DNA from: Emergomyces orientalis
Taxonomy: Eukaryota; Ascomycota; Eurotiomycetes; Onygenales; Ajellomycetaceae
Assembly (NCBI GenBank): GCA_002110485.1
Contig: MOWL01000050.1
Coordinates: 186,001-250,000, forward strand
Reading direction: 5' to 3'
DNA: 64,000 bases
Notes under the pieces: model-generated
The model's input: the letters and a program-made list of their open reading frames with translations, nothing else
What the model was told of the DNA's origin: nothing
Databases searched by the model: none
Program-made: the position numbers and the translations under genes
Shown here: positions 46,809 to 58,660 of the stretch, one piece after another
Layout of the letters: every line of letters starts with the position of its first letter
Position numbering within the stretch: position 1 is the stretch's first letter

Positions 46809-48693
46809 GATGGCAGATGTGATGCAAGACTTGGCGGGGAGAGATAGATAGGATGGACGAGGAGACGAAGAGCAAGCAATCACCAGAGACGGCGTTGGAA
46901 TAGAGGATGGAGAGAGAGAAGTAGAGAGACAAGAGGAGAGAGGAGAGGAGAGATGTTGGGTGAGGTTAGAGCCCAGTCGGGTGCAGACCAGAGAGCAAAC
47001 GGTTTAGCGCCAGTTGCTGCCAAGAAAGGGGGGGGAACAGGTGTGATTAGGTCAGCAGCAGGTGCTCTCTTTCCCATTGTAACCCTCTAACCCTCTCCAA
47101 AGCTAACAAACATTCAACAGATTATTAACAGCGTCATTATTACTCCGTATATTACCTTTGATTTACTCTCCTGCTGCACTGGTATAGGGATATAGGCTGC
47201 TATATATTGATCTTAAAACTCCTTGAGGTTAGTGTGCTAGATATCAAACTAAAGTGTTTGTCCGTGAATTACGCTCTGTACCCCTGGAAAGGTTCCATGT
47301 CTCCTCTCCCACCCATTCCCATGGATTCACAAAACTATCTCCTCGAGCTTGTTCAATTATCGGATATCCCCATGAGACAGAGTCGACATATTATATATCT
47401 TTTACATTGTCATGTGAATGCATACTGTGTTTGAGAATGCTGCAACAGAGACTTGTGTTGTGCAAATCCACTGTTTGACATCTAATAAATAATTAAATAA
47501 ATAATACCTTTTCCACTGTTAAGTAGGATGTCCATTGCTACGAGACTCTACTAGTTGTGAAATAGATAAAAGACACAGATATCTCACCTCACAGCACTGT
47601 CTGATACCAAGCTGCTGTCGGGCGGATTCTCCTAACTACCCATCAGCCTTCTACATACATACATTGTGTATGGTATGTTTGAATACCCGTCTCCACGAGC
47701 TCTGAGCGTTCGATACATACCGTACGCTCTGTACCTTAGGTTCTATTCATTCTTCGACATTTTACCCTTTGAAAACGCTGGTCTATACCCTCTGTACTTT
47801 CCGTTCATTCCGCGCATTCTGTACATCTTTTGGACACTCATTGCTTTCTACACCGCACCTATCCTTGATACGCATGCTCATCAAGCCCAGGTTTGTATGA
47901 TTTGTCGTGGGGATGGAAGTGGCGATATAGCAGTGATCGCCCCCTAGATTATACAGTCCACATTCTTCTCCATCAAAACCTCACATAGCCAGTGCGAGTT
48001 GGTATTTATTAATCAACACCCTCCATCTGTTTGCTGTTGTGGTGCAGAGAGGAATTCGCTGTAACTACTAGGCATTTTTCTATCAGGCTTGGCGGGCCTG
48101 CTGTTGCTGGGCTCGGGCGGGAGGTGGACTGTTGAATTTTTATATTCTTCAGTTTTTGAGAGGTGCGTACTTAAATACCCTCTGACTACCTAGGTATTTA
48201 TTGTCTGCTCTTTTTTTCTTTCTCTTTGGCTAGAGAAAGTTCGTTTTCAACATGATATACCAATATTCTCGCCTCCTTCAACGGTAAAGGGCGACAGATG
48301 CAGGCAAATACATTGAAATTATATATTAGGAACTACAAATTAACATTGACAATGGACCAGGTTATGTACTTATCGATGGTATTTTTTTACTGAGGTATGT
48401 TCCTTAGTTACCGGCTCGTCCACTCATACGTGTAGATATGGAAGTGCTGTAAATGCTAAAGTACTCGCTGAAAAAAAGACTGTCCTAGGTGCTGTACGCA
48501 GCGCATAAGAAGGTTATGCCGTCCTGAATGACGCTTGGTTACGATTGTTGCAGGAATAAAATGCACTAGCAGACCTCGGGACAGTCATATCACCACCGGA
48601 TAGAGTTAGTTACGTAGATACGGAGAAGCAAGGGGAAAACTTAAATCGGCCACGATGGTGGCAAAGCCCAGGACCGGAAAAGCCCCCCGCCCC

Positions 48694-48729
<36 letters not shown>

Positions 48730-50282
48730 GGGGGAGGGGGAAGGGGAAGGGTTAACCGTTTTTTTTAGACAGCGGGACGGGCAACCTGAGATTGGGGCCG
48801 TTGGGACCCGGGGTGTGGGAAATATAGGATTTAGTGGGAAGAAAATATGGATTGTTATCATCGTAAGAATAATGTTAGTGCGAAGTAACTAGTTCAGTTA
48901 GTTACGTAGTTACTAAGTTAACTAACTTTGAAATGTTTCGGTGGTACGTGGCGGACGCTTCGAGTTTTTCCTGTTTCAGGTTTCCGTGCCTGGATCCTTT
49001 TCTGTCAAATATTATTGTTTAATAAGTAGTTAGGTTTCTGTTTTATGATCTGGTCTTCAACACTGACTGTTGTTCGTCTCCAGCGAGCCTCTAACTCGGG
49101 TGGCGGTGGTTAGCTGGCTGGTATATGCCAACAACCATGTGGCGGGCGGGGCGCGGACAAAAAAAAAAAAAAAAGGTAAGAAATACAGAACGATATACAG
49201 AGTACAGAGTACGGAGTAGTAGATGGATGGATAGACCGGCAGAATATCAATTTCATATATTTCAATCGTTCTGCACAATCAATTATTCAGTATGAATCCG
49301 TGTTTCATTAGTATTCCCCACTCCACGCCCTAAACTCCCGCCCAGAACAGCTCACCAGCATCCAAGAAATCCTGGAGGAGCTCGACCGCCTCGATTCTCG
49401 GCTCCTGCGTACACACAAGCAGGGAACCGGGTCGTGAATTGTGGAGTTGCCAGGACCGATTCTGTGCCGAGCAGCGAATAACGGCTCCCAGCAAACCCAA
49501 CCCGTGGCATCCACTGGACCCGTGTTCGCATCTTCATTGGCTTGAAATGGCTTGACTAAGTCGCTAGCTGTCAAGCCTTTGCCGCCGTTAGCTGGGCGTC
49601 TGTCCCTGGTTATTTAACTCATCCTTAAACTTCAACGACGACTCTTAAATCCCCTTCAACTCCGAGGACAAAGAGAAATCTCTTCAGTCCCCATTCAACT
49701 TCTTGACTGACATGTTCATCCGCCATTGATTGGCTTCGTTTCCTATCTTTATACTTGCTTGCTTTTCCTGTCTATACCTTCGTTGTTGTCTATTAGTTTG
49801 GTCTGCGCCTGCATATCGCCGTTTCTTCTGCGACCTATCAATTCTTTGCCTTTTTTTTAAAAAAAAAAAATTTCTCTTCCCCTCCCACTTTTGCAGATCG
49901 TATCTCGCAGATTCTCCATATTCGAACCCCTCACCAAACTTGAGCTGGTGCCTATCCCACCTGCAGTTCCGCATCAATCGGCTAAAACATATTATCTACC
50001 GCTCACTGGACTTCTTACAATACAGTTCTACCATTTGATCGTAAATACGAATACCCTCAGTCGTGTCTCACTGTATCTACCTTCAACCGCCACCTGCAGC
50101 CGCCCTTTTGATATCATTCACACTATATTTTACACCAGAGTAACGAACATCTTTATAGCAACCATTCCCCATCAAGTCAGACTCTTTGTTTTCACAGCTT
50201 TACTTTACAACCCCCATCAACAACTTGAGGAACTGGAAAAATAACATAAAACAGCGTAAAGGAGTGCACAACCCACTTCAAC
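46809..50282. other. 3.5-kb intergenic region with homopolymers
   Basis: No gene was supported between alpha-tubulin and the MscS channel. TACTCCGTA-type motifs lie at 47141-47149 and 49210-49218, an A/G homopolymer block at 48694-48740, a palindromic TAGTTAC/GTTAACTA-rich segment at about 48875-48930, and another A-run at about 49158-49175. The part 49600-50282 is probably promoter and 5' UTR of the channel gene. A 93-residue Tyr/Phe-rich frame at 47666-47947 was not accepted. Confidence 0.5.
48694..48740 (+). repeat. Adjacent poly(A) and poly(G) tracts
   Basis: An uninterrupted run of about 28 A (48694-48721) is followed directly by 13 G (48722-48734) and further AGGGGG units. The purine-only strand spans more than 55 bases. 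Confidence 0.95.
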
Positions 50283-53200
50283 ATGTCCTCGCCAGTTGAC
50301 GAGCGGCCCGGTCCGAAACCGCACAACGCGAAGGCACCCATAAGGAATAATAGCTCCTCAGAGGATGACACAATTGTGAACGATGGCTCACAACCCCCCA
50401 ACCCGAAACCAAAACACCCGGCTGTCAATGTCGCCGTAGAACGAGAATCCTCTTCCCCCTGTACTTCGCCGTCCCAGAACAGGGAAATGGCCCACCGTCT
50501 AGATGATGAATTGGTCATGATGGAGGCAGAGCGTGTTGTGTCGATTGAGGAAAAGACCCCTTCCAATGAAAAGTCTGGCCGTTCCATGTCTATCACACGC
50601 ACTCGTTCTCGACGCTCGGAACCCCTTGACGAATTCGAGGCTGCGACCAACCCTCTGCATGAACAGGCCGCGATTTATAACCCTCCCGAAAACCCCTCGA
50701 CGAATTTGGCCAAGTTCTTCAAAAGGGTCCACGAGTCCAGTTTCATTGTCCGCTACTTTACTTATATTACCCCGCTCGTCTTGATCCTTCTCATCCCGCT
50801 GTTGGTCGGCTTGCTAGCTTTTCCAGATGCTCATGTTGGTGGTGTGCGATTACTATGGTTTTCCGTCTGGCTGGAGATCGTCTGGCTCACCCTTTGGGCT
50901 GGTCGCATTGTTGCCAAATTCCTCCCGATCCCCATGGGTATGGTAGCCAGCATCCTCACCAACAACGCAAAGAAGTGGCGCGATATGGGGAAGCAGCTTG
51001 AACTGCCTGCTACCATTTTCTTCTGGTGGCTCGGAATCGAAATTTCCTTCTTGCCAACTATGACCAACCACCATATCGACGGTAACCACGGGACGAAATC
51101 CTGGGAGGTCGTCGTTAACAAAATCATTGTTTCAGTCTTCGTCGGCGCGACTCTCAATTTTATCGAGAAAATCATCATCCAATTGATCGCTATCAGCTTC
51201 CATCTACGCACCTATGCGGATCGCATTGAGATCAACAAATTCCAGATCGGAAGCATGGCTAAATTATATGCGTACTCCAAGGAAAAGATTAAAATGGAGG
51301 ATCATGATTTTGAGGAATCTCCGCAACAGAGCTCCGGAAACAGGACCCCGATGCAATATGCTGGGAGGGCCCAGCGGGTTGCCCGAACTGCATTGAGCAG
51401 GGTCGGGGATGTAGCTGGGGCCGTCGCCGGCGATTTCACTGGGAAGGTAGTGAATAGCAGCAGCCACCCTCACCAAGTCGTTTTAACCCTTTTGAGCACT
51501 ACGACTGGCAGCCAAGTCCTTGCCCGCCGTATGTATCGGACTTTTGTCCGCGAAGGGTTTGACACCATCTTCTCCGGGGATCTAAAGGCAGCCTTTGAGA
51601 ATGGCGACGAAGCAGAAGCCGCCTTCGCCATGTTTGATAAGGATATGAATGGTGATATCTCCATGGAGGAATTGGAGGCTGTCTGTGTCGAAATCGGCCG
51701 GGAACGCAAGTCCATCACTGCCTCCCTGAAGGATTTGGATTCGGTCGTTTCTAAGCTCGATGGTGTCTTTATTTTCATTGTTATTGTCATTACTATCCTT
51801 GTGTTTCTGTCCCTCATTTCTGCGTCCACTGCTGGTGTCTTGACTTCTGCCGGCTCTACGTTGCTTGCTCTCTCCTGGCTGTTTTCTGCTACAGCTCAGG
51901 AATTTCTGCAGGTAAGGACCACTATAAATCTTTGTTCCCCCATTTCACATTTTTTTCCCGTTATAACTAAACTGTGTCTCAAGTCTATCGTATTCGTTTT
52001 CATCAAACACCCATTTGACGTGGGTGATCGTGTTTCTATTTACGGAAATACCGGTGCATCTTTAACTGGTGACGACTATTTCGTGAAAGAGATTGCCTTG
52101 CTATATACAGAATTCAAGAAGATGGAAGGGCATGTGGTGCAGGCACCCAATAGCTACCTTAACACGCTTTTTATACTGAACCAACGGCGAAGTGGTGCCC
52201 TTGCCGAAGCCGTTCCAATTATCATCAAATTCGGAACAACCCTTCAGCAAATCGACGCCCTCCGGCTACGCCTTACAGAGTTTGTACGGTCCGAGAACCG
52301 TGAATATCAGGGGAAAATTCTCACCGAGTTGCGGAAAGTGACAGAAAATTACTCCATCACCCTAAATGTCGTATTCTTCTACAAATCAAACTGGCAAAAC
52401 GAATTGCTTCGTTTACAGCGACGCAACAAGTTCATCTGCACTCTCATGCTCGTCCTCCAGGAGGTGGGCATCGAAGGGCCACGCATGAACATGATCGGTG
52501 CGAAGTATGAGCTGCCTTATCACGTTACCCACCAAGGCACTCCACCCACGTATACCGACAGCACAAACGGCCCCGCCCCCGCCCCCGGACCCGGCCCGAC
52601 TGATCCACACCTGACCTCGGAATTCCGTGACGGGCTGGGAGATCTGGGCCATGCCCACTCGACCGGCGTTAGCCATCACCCTTCCATCCTCCGAAACCGC
52701 TCCGGGACTACCTCCTCCACGCGCGGCCGCCGTGAATCGCTATCCAAGCACGTCGACTTCTCTCTTGGCATGAGCGAGCTTAGCGCCGCCGACTCTATGT
52801 CTGACGTCCATGCCGATCGCCAAAGTAACAACAGGGTCAACGATGTCATTCGCAATGCAAATCGGGAATCCGCGGAACGCCGCCGACGGGAACAAGAAGA
52901 AGCAGACGCCCAACGCCGCCTCGACACCCTTGAACAATCGCGCTCCCACGCTACCCCCAACTCTATTGACTCCCATTCCGGCGCTGCCGCTGCCGCCCTG
53001 TCACCGTCCCGTGGCAGCATCTCATCCTCCGTCCACCGTAACCGCTTCTTCTCCCGCCTGGGAACTCACTCTGTAAGCTCTAGAGAAGGCAGAAGCAGAT
53101 CTCACAGCCGCTCTGGGGACCCGGAAACAGTCGAAACGGAGCTCATGGAACAGGGTCGCTACAACGTAACTCATCACAATGGTTCTAATGACGCGATGGA

Positions 53201-53294
53201 GCTGCGTTCAGGTAGCCTTCCCCTTCGCACTGTTCAGGATGATAACACTTCTGATCTGGGGCGAAAACCAATGACGGATGATAGGAATAGATGA
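50283..53294 (+). CDS. EF-hand mechanosensitive channel, MscS family
   Basis: The open frame spans 1003 codons, but 51912-51983 (72 nt, GTAAGG to AAG, with CTAAACTG near the end) is an in-frame intron. The spliced protein has 979 residues. A Ser-rich cytosolic N-terminus precedes membrane helices ([40 protein letters not shown] and others). An EF-hand loop at residues 452-463 reads [12 protein letters not shown], with all calcium-binding positions filled. The MscS core follows: [18 protein letters not shown], the pore-lining [20 protein letters not shown], then after splicing [14 protein letters not shown]. This is the Msy1/Msy2 type known from fission yeast, which sits in the endoplasmic reticulum and controls calcium on hypo-osmotic shock. 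The C-terminus is a long disordered Ser/Arg tail. Confidence 0.9.
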   Translation: MSSPVDERPGPKPHNAKAPIRNNSSSEDDTIVNDGSQPPNPKPKHPAVNVAVERESSSPCTSPSQNREMAHRLDDELVMMEAERVVSIEEKTPSNEKSGRSMSITRTRSRRSEPLDEFEAATNPLHEQAAIYNPPENPSTNLAKFFKRVHESSFIVRYFTYITPLVLILLIPLLVGLLAFPDAHVGGVRLLWFSVWLEIVWLTLWAGRIVAKFLPIPMGMVASILTNNAKKWRDMGKQLELPATIFFWWLGIEISFLPTMTNHHIDGNHGTKSWEVVVNKIIVSVFVGATLNFIEKIIIQLIAISFHLRTYADRIEINKFQIGSMAKLYAYSKEKIKMEDHDFEESPQQSSGNRTPMQYAGRAQRVARTALSRVGDVAGAVAGDFTGKVVNSSSHPHQVVLTLLSTTTGSQVLARRMYRTFVREGFDTIFSGDLKAAFENGDEAEAAFAMFDKDMNGDISMEELEAVCVEIGRERKSITASLKDLDSVVSKLDGVFIFIVIVITILVFLSLISASTAGVLTSAGSTLLALSWLFSATAQEFLQVRTTINLCSPISHFFPVITKLCLKSIVFVFIKHPFDVGDRVSIYGNTGASLTGDDYFVKEIALLYTEFKKMEGHVVQAPNSYLNTLFILNQRRSGALAEAVPIIIKFGTTLQQIDALRLRLTEFVRSENREYQGKILTELRKVTENYSITLNVVFFYKSNWQNELLRLQRRNKFICTLMLVLQEVGIEGPRMNMIGAKYELPYHVTHQGTPPTYTDSTNGPAPAPGPGPTDPHLTSEFRDGLGDLGHAHSTGVSHHPSILRNRSGTTSSTRGRRESLSKHVDFSLGMSELSAADSMSDVHADRQSNNRVNDVIRNANRESAERRRREQEEADAQRRLDTLEQSRSHATPNSIDSHSGAAAAALSPSRGSISSSVHRNRFFSRLGTHSVSSREGRSRSHSRSGDPETVETELMEQGRYNVTHHNGSNDAMELRSGSLPLRTVQDDNTSDLGRKPMTDDRNR

Positions 53295-54441
53295 GAACGA
53301 GCTGCCTGGGAAAGTAAGCACACAAGCAGTAGTAAAAAGCTACAGCTGCAAATGCCTTCAAATGTTAAATTCCCACTCGGTTTTTAGAATCACAACTACG
53401 GCTAAGTGTTTGGCCGTTTAGCTCCATTTTTCCTTCCCTTTGCTTCTTCTTCCTTTCTTTGAATTATATTACCTCACAGTAATGCATGGTGATTTGCATG
53501 ACTGGCATTTTATTCGCATTTTTGGGTTGCAGTTTTTTTAAAATAATTATTTTTCTTTTAAACTTTATTTTATAATAGCGCTTTTGGAGGTAGCTTTTGC
53601 TTTGTTTTCATCTGGTGCCAAAACGATCAAAATGGAGGGTTTGGGCCAGCGAGTTGGGATGGGTAGGTAATCTGCTAATTTTGATCGATTGGATCGCAGT
53701 TGGCTGGCTGGATAAATTGAATGAACATGCTCGAATATTTTTCACATTCGAATGGCGGCAATAAATACTTCATTTAGTTGCAGGATAATATATGTTTTCG
53801 AGATCGACATATAATTTGTCTCCCTAGTATTTGTGCGATTAGTTTTCCCAAATTACCTATTAGTATTCTCGTGGAGTTTTCCTGCAAATGACATCTTGAA
53901 ACGACGCCAGTGTAAGCATTTTGTTTATCATGGCGGAATATTATCGTTCTTCACACCAGAGTTTATAAATAAATTTCCGAGCGAACTTACTATTTTTATA
54001 GTTTGCTCCCGTCTTATTAACCAGGTTCCAACTGCCAACAAAACAGGGGCAGTGGCAGTGGCGGCTGTCAAAGTTCCGACTAAATTGCTAGTTCGTCCGA
54101 CACGAAATTGGGAGCTTGTGATTACCCTCCCTTTCAGCCTATTTTATTCACTCATGTCAGTCATTAGTTAGTTGATTATTTATTGATTGATCATTCCTCT
54201 GCGCGGTGGCAGCAGTGCCTATCTCTATATGCGCGTGTATTATTCTATCCAACCGCCTCTATTGTCAACTAGTCGCGCCCCACCGACTGCATACTCGCGG
54301 CATGTCGAGTGGCGCCTCCAGTAACTACCAGGGAACCTTCAGCAATCATCAAGCCACCGATTTTCGAGGCTGAAACCTTCAGCGGAAAGGAAACGAGCAA
54401 TCGCATGAGCAATGCGTAAAAAGAGAAGCTAGGAAATAGCT
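53295..54441. other. Intergenic region
   Basis: This is the 3' UTR of the channel gene and promoter of the lipase gene. A 112-residue frame at 53833-54171 has no recognisable content. No repeat family seen. Confidence 0.45.
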
Positions 54442-56370
54442 ATGAAAACTGCAGACGTCAATGATACTCCAGCATCGTCCGCCTTCAATGGCACTGAGGA
54501 TCCGATTCCCATAACTCCACCGGCAGCTGGACCGGTTTCGACGGCCACAGTAGACGCGGAAAAACTTTGTGCACCTGCATCGCCTTATCCAAGTGGTTCT
54601 GGTTCCCAGAAAAGTATCAGTATCACCGCTCTGCCACCAATCGATGAGAAAAATCCTTACCCCCATCATCCCCTCTTCCCTCCCCTGCCGGAATATAAAC
54701 CACCCTCCGTCCTCTCTAGCATTCAATGGGGCGCTTTGCGTGTCGTTTCTTTCTGTTCGTCCTTGACTTTCCTCACTGGCATCGTCCTCGCAGCATCTGT
54801 CAGTAGTAGCTTAATTGCTGCTAAAAGGCTATATATCCGTTGTCGCGGCGGGAATCCAGACAAGAGGAGGCCGTTCTGGCAGGAGGAGTGTAAGCAGCGG
54901 GAAGCAAGGGAGAGTGCGGCACAGGCATGGGATGATGAGAAAGGGAAGCAAGCAGCTAAAGCCTCAGTTCCGGGTTCCGAAATAGAGACTGAGGAACGCA
55001 ATGTGGGAGTCGCCAAAGCCGCCTACGAGCCGCTGGAAGGCGGTCAAGACCCCCTTGTTTGCGATATTTCCTACTACGCCAGACGTGTTGGGCTGGATGC
55101 AGAAATCTATAGGGTTCAGACGGAAGATGGCGCGGTAATCACCCTGTGGCATCTGTATAATCCGAAGGAATACTCGCCATTACCCTCCTCCGATAGGGAC
55201 TGCATTGGCCCTCCAAGTGCCTTACAGACACCCAAAGCAGATCCCGGAAGCCGCGCTGCGGATGAGGATAGGAAATACCCTATTCTAATACTCCCAGGTT
55301 TATTGCAGAGCGCCGGCACATTTTGTACCAACGATGACGACAGCCTGGCCTTCTTCCTGACCAAATCCGGCTATGATGTCTGGCTCGGCAGCAATCGCTG
55401 TGGCTTCCATCCAGAACACATCTCCCTGTCCCCGTCCGATCCACACTTCTGGTCCTGGACCATCAGAGATATGGCCACCTTCGACCTCCCCGCCCTCATC
55501 ACGCGTGTCCTGTACGAAACAAGTTTCACAAAGCTGGCCCTCATCGGCCACTCTCAGGGTACAGCAGAGACGTTCCTCGCACTATCTAAACATATGCAAC
55601 CATCCCTCGGCTCCCACATCAGCATTTTCTGCGCTCTCTCCCCAGCCGCCTACTCCGGCCCTCTTGTCAACAAACCCTACATAAAATTCATGCGCCTGAT
55701 TCCAGCCACTTGCTTCCGTCTCATCTTTGGCATTCACGCCTTTATCCCCTTCATGCTTACCATGCACAGCATCCTCCCGGCCCCTTTGTACGCTACAATG
55801 GGTTATATGGTCTTCTCATACCTATTCAAATGGTCAGATGCCCGCTGGGATCGCGGGTTACGCCCTCGTTTTTTCCAATTCAGTCCCATCTACGTGAGCT
55901 CCGAGTGCATGCGCTGGTGGCTGGGCAAGGGTGGCTTCGCGGACCATGGATGCATCCTGAGCACTAGGGAGCAAATGGCTCGAGAGGATGCAGAGGATGC
56001 GCAATATGAGGTACAAGCCGTAGAGAAGAGGATGGATACTGGGGCGAGTGCGGTCGGGCTCCCGCTTTCGACGAACGTTGATGCTGATGGTGCGAGTGCG
56101 GCTTGGTACGATGACCGCGTCCCGCCCATGGCGCTCTGGGTTGCAGGCTCGGATCAGCTGATTGATGGCGACCGGTTATTGCGGCGGCTGAAAGGCAGGC
56201 GTGAGCCCTATGTTCGTGTTGTGCATTCGAGGGTAATTGAGGAATATGAGCATTTGGATGTGATCTGGGCGATAGATTCGATTGAGAAGGTTGGAATGGA
56301 CGTGAGGAAGGTTATTTGGGAGTGCGTGAGGGAGGATGTTCGTGGTATTTGCCGAGCTCCTGAAGCGTAG
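54442..56370 (+). CDS. Steryl-ester-type lipase, alpha/beta hydrolase
   Basis: This intron-less gene encodes 642 residues. A hydrophobic segment at about 95-125 (VSFCSSLTFLTGIVLAASVS) is a likely membrane or lipid-droplet anchor after a Pro-rich head. The acid-lipase-type domain begins near residue 195 with the typical DGAVITLWHLYNP, then YPILILPGLLQSAGTFCTND and SGYDVWLGSNRCGF. The nucleophile elbow is GHSQG with Ser371. Asp571 (GSDQLIDGD) and His604 (EYEHLDVIWA) complete a plausible triad. The family includes yeast Tgl1, Yeh1 and Yeh2, which release sterol from steryl esters, and animal lysosomal acid lipases. The membrane anchor favours the Yeh/Tgl1 type. Substrate preference cannot be read from sequence. 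Confidence 0.87.
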   Translation: MKTADVNDTPASSAFNGTEDPIPITPPAAGPVSTATVDAEKLCAPASPYPSGSGSQKSISITALPPIDEKNPYPHHPLFPPLPEYKPPSVLSSIQWGALRVVSFCSSLTFLTGIVLAASVSSSLIAAKRLYIRCRGGNPDKRRPFWQEECKQREARESAAQAWDDEKGKQAAKASVPGSEIETEERNVGVAKAAYEPLEGGQDPLVCDISYYARRVGLDAEIYRVQTEDGAVITLWHLYNPKEYSPLPSSDRDCIGPPSALQTPKADPGSRAADEDRKYPILILPGLLQSAGTFCTNDDDSLAFFLTKSGYDVWLGSNRCGFHPEHISLSPSDPHFWSWTIRDMATFDLPALITRVLYETSFTKLALIGHSQGTAETFLALSKHMQPSLGSHISIFCALSPAAYSGPLVNKPYIKFMRLIPATCFRLIFGIHAFIPFMLTMHSILPAPLYATMGYMVFSYLFKWSDARWDRGLRPRFFQFSPIYVSSECMRWWLGKGGFADHGCILSTREQMAREDAEDAQYEVQAVEKRMDTGASAVGLPLSTNVDADGASAAWYDDRVPPMALWVAGSDQLIDGDRLLRRLKGRREPYVRVVHSRVIEEYEHLDVIWAIDSIEKVGMDVRKVIWECVREDVRGICRAPEA

Positions 56371-57854
56371 AATAGGTGAACGGACTGTTATCGCTATTTA
56401 TTAAGGACTGGTTGTGTTCTTGTATATATATATATATATATATTAATGCATATATTTGTATATGGGATGCGTAGACATTTTACATGTGTGATCGGACGGA
56501 ATCTGGGCGCGTAACATATATATTCTATTCTATTTAATGCAGTAAATTTACGAAGTAGTTGCATAGATTTACATCGCACGTTCCAGTTCCCCAAACTAGG
56601 CCGGCCTGTTGGTCGAGTTGTTGATTCAACTTTCAGGTTGACCCTTGTTGTCGCGTCGCCTACCTCTCACCATCCCAAGTTGCAGCGTACTGGGAGATCT
56701 CCAGTCGGAGCCAAACTGAGCTTTTGCGGTGTCTCGGCTTGTTGTGGAAGGGTGCGAGAGTGGAGAACGTGAATAAAATGAGAATAATTTCCTGCCAGAG
56801 TCGGAAAAGTTGTAAAAGGCCGAGAGCAGTTTGCAAAGTTTCAACAACTATTGAGCCGCTTGAACAGGGTGTGATCGACAATCGTGAGAAGGAATGGATA
56901 GGATTTCGTGCAGGATAAATACAGACGTGTGTTAGAGTTGAGCACAATAACGAGGGGGCATCTTATCTGTCCGCAGTTGAGGAGCAGTGTACGGAGTACT
57001 CCGTAAGCTCCGAAAGGTCCACGGGTTCGGGTCGGGTTGGTCGCGAAATTTCCGAATATGGTGTTGGTGATACTACGCTAGCCCTACGACGTGACCCACA
57101 CATCATATCCATATCTTAGCTAGGTCGATTAGCTCTCATAACGAACAAAATAGTCCGTACATTCTTGTCGGTTGGGAAGGTTGAAGATCCTATTACGATG
57201 GGGCGCTCGCTAGCTAAGATATATACAGAAGCTCACGTGCGGTGGGGTGGATGCCAGGCAACCACGCGGGAAGCAGCGTACGCCCAACAATTCTCCCTTA
57301 GATAACTAAAGGTTAGGCCTGCTTATTAAACACATTATGGCAGCTTAATCTTCAACTGTAACTAATTTATTAAGTGCCATGTGTGCCCAAAAAGACTAGT
57401 ATTTTATGTAATATTCCTAATGAAATGAGATTGTATAAATTTCATATATATCCCAAGTCATGATTTATTAATAGAGATGGAGAGAGCTGAGACAATAAAG
57501 GTTATATGAATACTAACTCTACGCTGTGTATTAGAGAGTTCTTTATCAAGCTAGTTACTACAAGCTTTGCGCATCTCCACATGCGAAACCTTCATACATA
57601 CCCACCCAGGTGATAGTGGCTCATACTAATATTTAGTATATAAAAGTCAACTATCCACTGATAATCACTTTTTCTTACTGGATTGGGAAGTTTATTACTG
57701 CGAAAGCAAGTTCCAAAATCCCTCTTATGTAATTGTTCCCCTTTCGCAGGGCTCGGCACAAATTGTAGTTAGATGGGCTTTGCTTCCTCGCATTTTTGGC
57801 TGCACGGAATCCAGTTTCTGCGTAGCTGTCGCGTAGGGTTAGGGTTATTGCTTT
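56371..57854. other. AT-rich intergenic region
   Basis: No gene seen. An AT repeat lies at about 56419-56442. The perfect 16-bp palindrome TACGGAGTACTCCGTA is at 56990-57005. A 13-bp telomere-like TAGGGTTAGGGTT is at 57834-57846. From 57300 the DNA is very AT-rich. Confidence 0.5.
57834..57846 (+). repeat. Short interstitial telomere-like repeat
   Basis: TAGGGTTAGGGTT equals two units of the common fungal telomere repeat TTAGGG. It lies just downstream of the acetyltransferase stop codon. Two units can arise by chance. Confidence 0.6.
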
Positions 57855-58660
57855 TTAAGTAGAAAAAAACCTTACGCAATTACTTAAATTCCACTGATAT
57901 CTTCTCTTCCTTCTTCTGTTGATGGGGGCCACTTTGCTGTCGGGGTCTATACTCGTTTTGATGCGACGAATAGCTTTGGCAGGATTGCCAGTAACAAAAT
58001 GAAACGGAGGAACGTCCTGGGGAAGCAAAAAAATGAGATCATTTATTTCGCTGAAGACTAGCAAACAGAAGACAAGTTAAAATACCTTCGTCACAACTGA
58101 GCCAGCGCCCACTGTACTGCCTTTTCCAATTCTCACTCCAGCTAATATGATAGCACTGCCCCCTATCCACACATCGTTTTCAATGTGTACCTCCCGTCCG
58201 GCCTCGGGGCCTTCAAGCCCTTTTCGGACGGCGGGATCTAAGGGATGTGTAGCGCCGTAAATGCATACGTTTGGGCCAAACAACACCCTTTCGCCAATGG
58301 TGATGAGGCATGTATCGAGAACAAGGAGGTTAAAGTTCAGAAAAGTTCCTTTTCCAACCTTGAAATTGAGGCCGTGGTCCACAGAAATTGGCGGATCGAC
58401 GGCGGGGTCTGTATCATGGAACTGTTTTGCATCCAGCTCTGGGTCTGGATGGACGGGCGGAAGGGGGCGACTGTCCCCAATAATACTGGTGTCTAACGTT
58501 AGCTAGCCCACAGTCTGCTATGCCAAAGACGATGGAGTGGGCCGTGTCTTACTCTCTCCATAACTCTACTCTGCGCCGTCGAGAAACGTTGCCTGCTTGG
58601 TTGAAATTCTCATAGGCTCGCTTGCATCGTTGACGGTTTGCCTGGAGGTCCGAGTAACGC
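57855..58660 (-). CDS. Sugar (maltose-type) O-acetyltransferase, 5' end unclear
   Basis: Three exons are visible: one ending at 58553 (donor GTAAGA), then 58485-58086 (acceptor CACCAG, donor GTATTT) and 58016-57855 (acceptor CCCCAG). The first gives the maltose acetyltransferase N-domain (DLQANRQRCKRAYENFNQAG, then RRRRVELWR). The second gives the left-handed beta-helix of hexapeptide repeats: DHGLNFKVGKGTFLNFNLLV, LITIGERVLFGPNVCIYGATHPLD and NDVWIGGSAIILAGVRIGKG. The third gives DVPPFHFVTGNPAKAIRRI, the normal end, plus a basic extension. In the family the acetyl-CoA-binding His is in the GATHPLD motif, present here. I find no convincing start codon or the usual LYxAFDPEL head upstream of about 58660. 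The gene may be truncated at its 5' end or have an unseen first exon. Confidence 0.7.

Noticed and set aside
47666..47947. 93-residue Tyr/Phe-rich plus-strand frame
   Set aside because: Composition follows the local TATA/CTTT richness; no signal peptide pattern, partner exon or conserved motif.
57834..57846. True telomere or chromosome-fusion point
   Set aside because: Only two TTAGGG units are present, which can occur by chance; there is no longer degenerate array around them.
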